Shown piece by piece: positions 6,717 to 13,263 of a stretch of DNA of 19,610 nt (the stretch's first letter is position 1; every line of letters begins with the position of its first letter). This DNA comes from an uncultured Bifidobacteriaceae bacterium (GTDB lineage Bacteria > Actinomycetota > Actinomycetes > Actinomycetales > Bifidobacteriaceae): contig CAMXYK010000018.1 in assembly GCA_947253155.1 (NCBI GenBank), positions 1 through 19,610 on the forward strand, written 5' to 3'. Under the pieces are notes generated by a model, which saw only the letters and a program-made list of their open reading frames with translations, made no database searches and was not told the DNA's origin. The position numbers and the translations under genes were made by a program.

Positions 6717-8119
6717 GAGAACGCAATTTCCGAACCAATAATCGTCGCAACCGGCCTGCCTGTAAGCTGCCAGCCGTCAAAAGGAGTGTTTCGAGCTTTA
6801 GAATGGAAGGAATTTGCGTCAACCGTCCACTTTTCTCGCATATTAATCAGCACTAAATCAACGTTTTCAGGATGCTCAGTAATATTTAAGCGCAACGTTC
6901 GCTTGTTTGCACAGCGCGAAGAAACGTTAAGCAAAGCCGCAATATCCGTAGGTCTTCTGCTCATTAATTGCATTGGATTTACTGCCATTAATTCGATTAA
7001 ATGCTTGTCATCCGTGTATCCTGCGTCAACCAAGACTTTGCGGCACACTCCGTACGCGCATTCAAGACCGATAATTCCGTTAGGTGTTTTTGTGAAATCT
7101 CCCGACTTTTCTTCCGCAGTGTGAGGCGCATGATCTGTTGCAATCATGTCGATTGTACCGTCTGCAATAGCTGCGAGAGTTGCTTGACGATCCGCTTTAG
7201 AACGAAGAGGAGGATTCATTTTTGCCATCGCACCATACTTCAACACATCCTCGTCGCACAAAGCAACGTAGTGAGGAGCTGTTTCGCAAGTAATTGGTAA
7301 GCCTTCTTTTTTAGCTTTACGAATCGCCTCAAAAGCTGCAGCCGTGCTCACATGCTGGAAATGCACGTGCACGCCGGTTTCGCGGGAAGCGTCAATATCT
7401 CGCTGAACGATTGCAAGCTCTGTTGAAGCTGGAATTCCACCAACTCCAAGCATTTTAGCAACCGGCCCATCGTTCACAGCTCCCGTAGTATGATGCTCGC
7501 AATGCTCAACAAAAGGCAAACCAGTTTGCTTTGCCATAGCTAAAACATCTCGCAAAATTGGTTCCGGAACTGCAGCACCGTCGTCGCTTATGGCAGTGAT
7601 TGGATGCTTTTTCATAGGAGACGTTTTTTCTTCGTCGCCAATTCCTGCAACATACTTTTTCCAAAGCTCAATATTGCTTGGAGCCAAGCCTTCGCGCCCC
7701 AAAGATGCGCACACGCTTAAATCGTAGCGAACCGGCAGTTTTACGCCGTAAATGCAACCGTATCGCTGCAAATAGTCGATTACGTTTTCTACATCAAAAG
7801 GAGCATCATTCCAAGGCTCGCCGTCAAGAGCTGGAATTGTGTTTGGCATAATCAAAACTTGCGTGTAGCCGCCGGCAGCCGCAGCCTCGCTGCCTGTCAT
7901 CATAGTTTCTTTTGCCGTTTGACCCGGATCCCTAAAATGCACGTGCGGATCTGCAAAACCAGGAGCAACAACTAGGTCGCTTGCATCAATATCGCCTGTA
8001 ACGCGCGCATTCGGCTCTATAAGAGCATCCTGGCGAATTGAATCCACAACAAGGTCGATTCTTTCTCCAGTATCCCACACAGAGATATTGTGCAAAGTTA
8101 AGCTGCCAGCTTTGTTCAT
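6707..8119 (-). CDS. pyrC: Dihydroorotase (class I)
   Basis: PyrC closes N-carbamoyl-aspartate to dihydroorotate, the third step of the pathway. It is an amidohydrolase with a zinc centre. The metal-binding HVHFRDPG is at 59-66 (His59 in the motif start HVH, His61). MPNT follows at 91-94. Further metal-site candidates are SDDG (178-181), HCEHH (206-210), HFQHVST (253-259) and ATDHAPH (327-333). The substrate-binding KMNPPLR is at 300-306. At 470 residues it is longer than the usual 420-430. The extra length seems to come from a loop around DEEKTSPMKKHP (162-173) and a Cys/Arg/Asn-containing stretch at 400-414. An AGGAG lies 4 nt before the ATG. The gene starts 54 nt after the pyrB stop, and the order pyrB-pyrC is typical of an operon. 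Confidence 0.95.
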   Translation of the reverse strand: MNKAGSLTLHNISVWDTGERIDLVVDSIRQDALIEPNARVTGDIDASDLVVAPGFADPHVHFRDPGQTAKETMMTGSEAAAAGGYTQVLIMPNTIPALDGEPWNDAPFDVENVIDYLQRYGCIYGVKLPVRYDLSVCASLGREGLAPSNIELWKKYVAGIGDEEKTSPMKKHPITAISDDGAAVPEPILRDVLAMAKQTGLPFVEHCEHHTTGAVNDGPVAKMLGVGGIPASTELAIVQRDIDASRETGVHVHFQHVSTAAAFEAIRKAKKEGLPITCETAPHYVALCDEDVLKYGAMAKMNPPLRSKADRQATLAAIADGTIDMIATDHAPHTAEEKSGDFTKTPNGIIGLECAYGVCRKVLVDAGYTDDKHLIELMAVNPMQLMSRRPTDIAALLNVSSRCANKRTLRLNITEHPENVDLVLINMREKWTVDANSFHSKARNTPFDGWQLTGRPVATIIGSEIAFSRM

Positions 8120-8173
8120 ATCACTCCTAATTTTGCGAATTTTTACAGTTATACAATAATATTATTAAATTTT

Positions 8174-9439
8174 TTAATTAGCTTCTGCTTCTTCATCGCA
8201 ATACATGCAACGATACTCGTGCCTTACGGAATCAGACTTGTAGAATTTGCGCTTAAGAGTTAGCTCACTGTTTGTTATGCAGCGAGGATTCGGGCACTTA
8301 AGATTTTCAGGCGCAGTTTCGTCTGTTTTATGCACGCGAGGATCCGCCAAAGAAATGCCGTTCGCATCAACTGCTTTCAATTCTTCTTCCGGCACGTTCA
8401 CAAGATCAGTCGGCTCGTAGCCACAAAGCTCGTCGCCAAGAACGGAACTTTCCAAAGCCATGCGCATAAGCATACCGTTTTTTACCTGCTCAAAGTATGC
8501 TGCGCGAGGATCCGCGTCAACATCAACCGCAATCTCGTTAATTCGAGGAAGCGGATGCAGCACAGGCATATGCGACTTAGCTTTCTGCAATTTTTCTTCC
8601 GTCAAAATATACGTGTCACGAAGTCGCAAGTATTGCTCGCGATCCGTAAAACGCTCCTCTTGCACGCGAGTCATGTAAAGCACGTCAAGTTTGCCAATAA
8701 CTTCCATCAAGTCGCGAGTTTCTTCGTAAGTGCAAGAAGGAGTGTCTTCAATTCGGTCGATTACATACTGCGGAGTTTTAAGCTCATCTGGGCTAATCAG
8801 CACAAAATGAACGTTTCCAAAGCGGCACAAAGTTTCAATAAGCGAATGAACAGTGCGTCCGTAAGTTAAATCGCCGCACAATCCAACAGTAAGATTATTG
8901 ACGCGACCAAATCGCGCAAAAATCGTCGCCAAGTCTGCAAGAGTTTGAGTTGGGTGCATGTGACCGCCGTCGCCCGCGTTAATAATAGGCGTGCTCACAG
9001 CTTGCGTTGCTACGAAAGCAGCACCCTCCTTTGGATGACGCATAGCAACAACATCAACATAATTTGAAACGACTTTTAAAGTATCGTTTACAGTTTCGCC
9101 CTTGCTTGCGCTAGAAAGTTGCGCGCCCGCAAAGCCGATTACTTTTCCACCCAAACGCAACATTGCTGTTTCGAAGCTTAAGCGCGTGCGCGTGCTCGGC
9201 TCATAAAAAAGAGTGGCCAACACTCTGCCATCGCAAGTGTGGGCCACTTCTTTACGGTGCGAATCAATGTATCGCGCTTTGTCTAAAAGCATTCGTATTT
9301 GAGCTGTGGAAATATCGTCCAAAGTCACAACGCTTTTGCCTGCTAACGATTGGGCAATTTCGTCACGAGAAAAAGTTTGATGTGAGGAATTAGAAGAATT
9401 AGAAACGTTGAAATTGGAGGCGTTAATTGCGTTCGTCAT
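8174..9439 (-). CDS. pyrB: Aspartate carbamoyltransferase fused to a PyrI-type zinc domain
   Basis: The enzyme condenses carbamoyl phosphate and aspartate in the committed step of pyrimidine synthesis. Catalytic motifs are in order: FYEPSTRTRLSFE (78-90), SKGET (112-116), HPTQTLADL (162-170), GDLTYGRTVHSL (189-200) and HPLPRINEI (295-303). The catalytic chain would normally end near residue 335. Here a linker of about 45 residues leads to ENLKCPNPRC and CMYC, with cysteines at 382, 387, 411 and 414. Their spacings (5, 24, 3) are identical to the zinc site of the E. coli regulatory chain PyrI. The allosteric nucleotide-binding half of PyrI is absent, and no separate pyrI lies between pyrB and pyrC. 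The first 24 residues are Asn/Ser-rich. The nearest AAAGG is about 15 nt before the ATG, which is long. No other start is available ahead of the conserved core. Confidence 0.95.
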   Translation of the reverse strand: MTNAINASNFNVSNSSNSSHQTFSRDEIAQSLAGKSVVTLDDISTAQIRMLLDKARYIDSHRKEVAHTCDGRVLATLFYEPSTRTRLSFETAMLRLGGKVIGFAGAQLSSASKGETVNDTLKVVSNYVDVVAMRHPKEGAAFVATQAVSTPIINAGDGGHMHPTQTLADLATIFARFGRVNNLTVGLCGDLTYGRTVHSLIETLCRFGNVHFVLISPDELKTPQYVIDRIEDTPSCTYEETRDLMEVIGKLDVLYMTRVQEERFTDREQYLRLRDTYILTEEKLQKAKSHMPVLHPLPRINEIAVDVDADPRAAYFEQVKNGMLMRMALESSVLGDELCGYEPTDLVNVPEEELKAVDANGISLADPRVHKTDETAPENLKCPNPRCITNSELTLKRKFYKSDSVRHEYRCMYCDEEAEAN

Positions 9440-9475
9440 AATAAATATCGCTTACCTTTCGTCAGTTGGCAAGAC

Positions 9476-9495
9476 GGCCGCGACCACACGCGACC
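9476..9495 (-). promoter_or_regulatory. GC-rich hairpin in the pyrB leader
   Basis: On the minus strand GGTCGCG, a 6-nt loop TGTGGT and CGCGGCC form a 7-bp stem with one U-G pair in RNA. It lies about 37-56 nt upstream of the pyrB start and stands out in an AT-rich region. No T run follows, so it is not a plain terminator. It also reads as a direct repeat, GGTCGCG twice 3 nt apart, which could be a protein site. The regulator is unknown. Confidence 0.45.
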
Positions 9496-9526
9496 TACGC
9501 AATTTTACTGATTAGCGTTGACGAAT

Positions 9527-9595
9527 CTATATACGGAGTGGCGATATACTAGCAGTTTCTGCATCTTGAGTAACAAGAATATTAAAAGAACTCAT
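9527..9595 (-). pseudogene. Possible RelE/ParE toxin stub
   Basis: A 22-codon frame starts with an ATG that overlaps the stop of the small upstream gene as TAATG, the arrangement usual for the second gene of a toxin-antitoxin pair. Its first residues, MSSFNILVTQDAET, resemble the opening beta-strand and first helix of RelE/ParE toxins, where patterns such as VLVTxEAE are common. The resemblance then stops and the frame ends at a TAG (9527-9529). A working toxin of this family needs 80-100 residues, so this would be an inactive remnant. The match is short and from memory. It could also be a chance frame in the pyrB leader. Confidence 0.4.
9546..9576 (-). promoter_or_regulatory. pyrB: Candidate promoter for the pyrimidine operon
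   Basis: On the minus strand TGC-TAGTAT gives an extended -10 box (complement of 9546-9554). A TTGTTA (complement of 9571-9576) lies 19 nt upstream, longer than the ideal 17. It would start a leader of about 100 nt that includes the GC-rich hairpin. The long spacer makes this tentative. The operon could also be read through from the stronger promoter at 9851-9879. Confidence 0.3.
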
Positions 9596-9828
9596 TACAA
9601 GCCCTTTTCTAACTCAGCAAAAACATCAGCATACGGGCGTGCTAAACCGGAAACTGACTGCTTATAACTATGCATAAGTTTTGCAGCAAAATCAGTAGAT
9701 AATAATTCGTCATTTTCTTCTAAATTTTCACTACTGACTGCTTGTTTTATAGGCGCAGAAACATCAGCATAAAAAACTGAAGAATTAGCTCTTTCTTTTA
9801 CATCATTACTCATTACTGCATTTTTCAT
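9595..9828 (-). CDS. Small protein, possible RelB/DinJ-type antitoxin
   Basis: I place the start at the ATG at 9828, giving 77 residues. An upstream in-frame GTG lies inside the Shine-Dalgarno itself (GGGAGGTGA, 8 nt from the ATG) and is rejected. The segment SNDVKERANSSVF (about 7-19) recalls the DxDVKExAxxxF start of RelB/DinJ antitoxins. The end, ARPYADVFAELEKGL, resembles antitoxin C-termini that wrap a toxin. The middle is not recognised, and the N-terminal beta-strand seems short, so it may be divergent or degraded. A near-perfect promoter drives it. Its stop overlaps the start of a 22-codon frame that looks like a toxin beginning. No full toxin is nearby. Whether the protein is functional is unknown. 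Confidence 0.7.
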   Translation of the reverse strand: MKNAVMSNDVKERANSSVFYADVSAPIKQAVSSENLEENDELLSTDFAAKLMHSYKQSVSGLARPYADVFAELEKGL

Positions 9829-9850
9829 TAAAATCACCTCCCGTCCTGTA

Positions 9851-9879
9851 ATTATAACCTAGAGAAAAGAATGCAACAA
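9851..9879 (-). promoter_or_regulatory. Strong promoter of the small antitoxin-like gene
   Basis: The -35 box is TTGTTG (complement of 9874-9879) and the -10 box is a perfect TATAAT (complement of 9851-9856), separated by exactly 17 nt. The predicted transcript starts near 9844 with a leader of about 16 nt carrying the Shine-Dalgarno. It is the best-formed promoter in the window. No terminator is seen between this gene and pyrB, so it may also feed the pyrimidine operon. Confidence 0.7.
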
Positions 9880-9923
9880 TAAATGTAAAGTGACAAAAGA
9901 TAACAAGACTAACTACAGCAAAA

Positions 9924-12900
9924 TTAGCGAGCGTAGAAAAGACGAGACATGATTTCGCGGCACTGGCGCATGGTTGCTAAAAGATCATTTTCAAAAACGC
10001 GACCCTGGTTCGGCTCGTAGCCAAGATAAGTTGCGATTCCTCCCAAAGAATACGAGTCGGTTGGAATCACATCCGCGCGAGACATTGACCCTGACCACAA
10101 GAAGTTCGCGTTGCGCACCGCAGAACACATATGCCAGCAGCGCTCCAAAATTTGCGCATACTCATTATCAATTAAATGCTCAGATTGCAAAGCTTTCAAA
10201 GCTTGCATTGTGCCAACAACGCGCAAAGACTCGTAAGATCCAGCGTATTGCAATTGCAAAAGCTGAACAGTCCACTCAACGTCGCTTAAACCGCCGCGGC
10301 CAAGCTTCAAATGCCTGTCTCGACTTACTCCCCTAGGCAAACGCTCCGCTTCCATACGCGCTTTAAGCTTACGAATTTCAGCAAGCTGAGATTCACTAAG
10401 AGGATTTTTTGCGTAACGCAAGTCGTTCACAACGCCATCAAGCAGCGCATCCGCCAAATCTTTAGAACCTGCAGCAAAACGAGCGCGAAGTAACGCTTGA
10501 TGCTCCCAAGTGCTAGCCCAATTACGATAATAATTTTCGCAAGATTCAAGACTGCGCACCAAAGGGCCGTCTTTCCCTTCCGGACGCAAATCCAAATCAA
10601 CCATAATTTTTGGCTCAAGAGTAAGAGGACCTTGCAAAATATTTCGCAAAATATCTACAGTTGTTTGCGCAAAATGGTGAGCTGCATTCAAATCGCAATC
10701 TTCACCAACCGGCTTATAAATCACCATTATGTCCGCATCCGAGCAGAAGTTTACTTCCCTACCGCCGTAGCGTCCAAGAGCAATAATCGCGATTTCGGCT
10801 TGAGGAGCGCTTGAATTCATGCGCAAAGCAGCCTCGCGCATAGACCAGCACAAAGCCGCGTCTAAAACAGCGTCAAAAACGTCACTCATAGCTCGCATAG
10901 AAGTATCGTCGTCAATAAGACCACACATCCAAGCTAAAGCAACGCGCTCAATTTCCTGCCGGCGAAGCGCGCGCAAAGACTGCGCAAAATCCGCAATATT
11001 ACTAGCATAACGGGCAACCATTGCGCTAGTTTGCATATCAAGACTTGCTCTATCGCGCGCTGATAGCGCTTCGTCGTCGCCAAGCCAAGTAATAGACTGC
11101 ATCGACTGCATCATAGCGTCACCAAGATAGCGCGAATCCGCCAAAACGTGGCAAAGACGCTGAGCTGCAGAAGGAGAATCACGCAAAAAACCAAGATACG
11201 TATTCTTACCGCCAAAACGCTCCGCAAGACGCCGCCACGCAAGCAAACCCATATCCGGATTCTGGCCGTCACCAAGCCACTTCAACACTGCAGGAAGCAG
11301 AATCCTATGAATTTTAGCAGCCCTAGAAAGCCCCTCAGTAAGCGCTTCAACATGCAATTGTGCAGCGCGAGCATCCGCAAAACCAATAGACGCAAAGCGC
11401 GCACGAGCAGCCTCCGGCGAAAGCACAATAGGATCCGCATCCGTTTGCGCATTAATCGGAAGCATAGGACGATAGTAAATATCCTTATGCAAATTGCGTA
11501 TTTCGCGGCGAGCTTTATCAAAACGCTCAACCAACTCCTCCGGGCGCAGACGCACAGCACGCGCAAGACGACGAATCTGATCATTATTATTAAGCTGCTC
11601 TGCAGAAATTGTGCGCGCACGATCCAAACCGCCATTACCCTGCGCACCCAAATCTGGGAACAAATGCGTGCGATGCATGCTCCACATTTGCTGACGATGC
11701 TCAAGCACACGCTCAAAACGGTAGTGCTCCGCCAAAATAGCCGCCTGAGACCTAGAAACGTAGCCGCCCTGAGCCAACGCATTCAAAGCAGAAATAGTAT
11801 CCCTTACACGAAGAGACTCATCCTCACTCCCGTGCACAAGCTGCAGCATTTGTACAGTAAACTCAACGTCACGCAAACCACCGCGGCCAAGCTTCATGTC
11901 CAAATCGCGCTGCGAAGCAGGAATAAGCGACTCCACTCGCTGACGCATATGCTGGCAGTCCGCCACAAAATGCTCACGGCCCGAAGCCTTCCAAATAAGC
12001 GGCTCAACCATAGCGCGGTAAGCTTTTCCAAGATCCGCATCCCCAGCCGCAAGCCTCGACTTCAAAAGCGCCTGAAACTCCCAGCTACTCGCCCACTTCT
12101 CGTAATATTCACGATGCGATTCAAGACTGCGCACAAGCGGACCGTCCTTACCCTCCGGACGAAGCGCAGTATCAATCTGCCAAAGCGGAGGCTCCGCAGA
12201 ACCAATAACAACAGACTGGCACACTTTTTGCAAAACCATCGCAATAGACGCGCCAACGCGCAAAGAAGCATCCTGATTCTGCTTATTGCTAGAATCCGCC
12301 GGCTCCACAACATAAATCAAATCAATATCCGAAACGTAATTAATTTCCTGCGCACCAAGCTTACCCATAGCAATAATCGCAAACCTACACGCGGAAGAAC
12401 CAGTAACCTGGCCGCGCGCAATAGTCAAAGCCGCCTCCAAAGCAGCATCAGCCGCGTCAGAAAGCTTAAGACTAATATCAGGCTGCACTTCAACAGGATC
12501 GGCGCTCGCTAAATCAGCCGCCATAATCGCAGCAACATGCTCACGGTAGCGCGCGCGAAGAGCCGAAACTGCTTGCGCAAAGCCAAGAGAAGTTAAATGA
12601 ATCGTGTTAGAAGCGTTATTTTCGGAAGAAACAACCGTAGCTTCGTAAGCTTGAATTGCGCAAAGCAAATCAGCACAACGCTCATCGCGCGTCATAGAAA
12701 AAAGATGATCCGGGTCACTTGCCGCAGCCATAATAAGATTCGGGTGCATGCGCATCCAATTTCCCATCGCGTTAGAAGCGCCCAAAACTTGCATAAGCGA
12801 AGTAAGCGGATTACTCATAGAAGAATTACGCGATTTTTCTGCAAGCTCAGCAATAATTTTCGGCTGCGACTGCGAAATATCGCGCAAAGCAGCAACAGCA

Positions 12901-13124
12901 GCATCCGGATCTTCCGCGCGGCCAACATAGTCCAAAATTTGCTGCGGATTGATTAAAATTTGAGAACAGTTTTTGAAAATATCACTTATTGCTTCGCGAG
13001 CAAAATCTGGGCGCGCGAAGCCGGCTTTAATAAGGATTCTTGAGGTGAGTGCGAAAGAGTTTGTGCTGCTTTCGTTGCAGTTGGTTTCAGCAGTTGCAAT
13101 ATCTGTTTTATTCGCACTTTCCAT
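9924..13124 (-). CDS. glnE: Bifunctional glutamine synthetase adenylyltransferase/deadenylylase
   Basis: GlnE adds AMP to a tyrosine of glutamine synthetase to lower its activity when nitrogen is plentiful, and removes it when nitrogen is scarce. Its 1066 residues cover both halves of the family. The N-terminal nucleotidyltransferase domain, which removes AMP, has GKLGAQEINYVSDIDL (254-269) with the metal-binding D266 and D268. The C-terminal domain, which adds AMP, has GRYGGREVNFCSDADI (784-799) with D796 and D798. Each half also carries the shared LRPEGKDGPLVRSLES segment and a KLGRGGLxDVE segment, showing the internal duplication. The gene stands alone between the terminated surface-protein gene and the small antitoxin-like gene. 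No strong ribosome site or promoter is seen upstream. It is intact, with no frame breaks. Confidence 0.96.
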   Translation of the reverse strand: MESANKTDIATAETNCNESSTNSFALTSRILIKAGFARPDFAREAISDIFKNCSQILINPQQILDYVGRAEDPDAAVAALRDISQSQPKIIAELAEKSRNSSMSNPLTSLMQVLGASNAMGNWMRMHPNLIMAAASDPDHLFSMTRDERCADLLCAIQAYEATVVSSENNASNTIHLTSLGFAQAVSALRARYREHVAAIMAADLASADPVEVQPDISLKLSDAADAALEAALTIARGQVTGSSACRFAIIAMGKLGAQEINYVSDIDLIYVVEPADSSNKQNQDASLRVGASIAMVLQKVCQSVVIGSAEPPLWQIDTALRPEGKDGPLVRSLESHREYYEKWASSWEFQALLKSRLAAGDADLGKAYRAMVEPLIWKASGREHFVADCQHMRQRVESLIPASQRDLDMKLGRGGLRDVEFTVQMLQLVHGSEDESLRVRDTISALNALAQGGYVSRSQAAILAEHYRFERVLEHRQQMWSMHRTHLFPDLGAQGNGGLDRARTISAEQLNNNDQIRRLARAVRLRPEELVERFDKARREIRNLHKDIYYRPMLPINAQTDADPIVLSPEAARARFASIGFADARAAQLHVEALTEGLSRAAKIHRILLPAVLKWLGDGQNPDMGLLAWRRLAERFGGKNTYLGFLRDSPSAAQRLCHVLADSRYLGDAMMQSMQSITWLGDDEALSARDRASLDMQTSAMVARYASNIADFAQSLRALRRQEIERVALAWMCGLIDDDTSMRAMSDVFDAVLDAALCWSMREAALRMNSSAPQAEIAIIALGRYGGREVNFCSDADIMVIYKPVGEDCDLNAAHHFAQTTVDILRNILQGPLTLEPKIMVDLDLRPEGKDGPLVRSLESCENYYRNWASTWEHQALLRARFAAGSKDLADALLDGVVNDLRYAKNPLSESQLAEIRKLKARMEAERLPRGVSRDRHLKLGRGGLSDVEWTVQLLQLQYAGSYESLRVVGTMQALKALQSEHLIDNEYAQILERCWHMCSAVRNANFLWSGSMSRADVIPTDSYSLGGIATYLGYEPNQGRVFENDLLATMRQCREIMSRLFYAR

Positions 13125-13202
13125 ACCGCAACTCTACACTGTGGTGACGTACAAGGCGAATTGTGTGGTAGGAGTGCCCGGTGTGACGTGTGCAGCAGCA
13201 TT

Positions 13203-13244
13203 AAAAAATCCCTCGCTATTGTCGCGAGGATAATAGCGAGGGAT
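13203..13244 (-). terminator. Intrinsic terminator of the surface-protein gene
   Basis: On the minus strand a perfect 13-bp stem, ATCCCTCGCTATT pairing with AATAGCGAGGGAT, encloses an 11-nt loop and is followed by six T. It lies about 20 nt after the stop codon of the surface-protein gene, so it isolates glnE from that long transcript. Confidence 0.95.
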
Positions 13245-13263
13245 CTGTTAATTATGCGTAAGG

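Noticed and set aside
9829..9837. GTG start for the small antitoxin-like gene
   Set aside because: The GTG is part of the Shine-Dalgarno GGGAGGTGA for the ATG at 9828.
11148..12512. Long plus-strand open frame (454 codons) opposite glnE
   Set aside because: Its product is a Lys/Arg/Thr-rich string without domains, and it lies antisense to well-conserved glnE. It arises from the base composition of glnE.
13125..13200. Promoter for glnE
   Set aside because: A promoter is expected after the strong terminator, but no convincing -10 or -35 box could be identified here.
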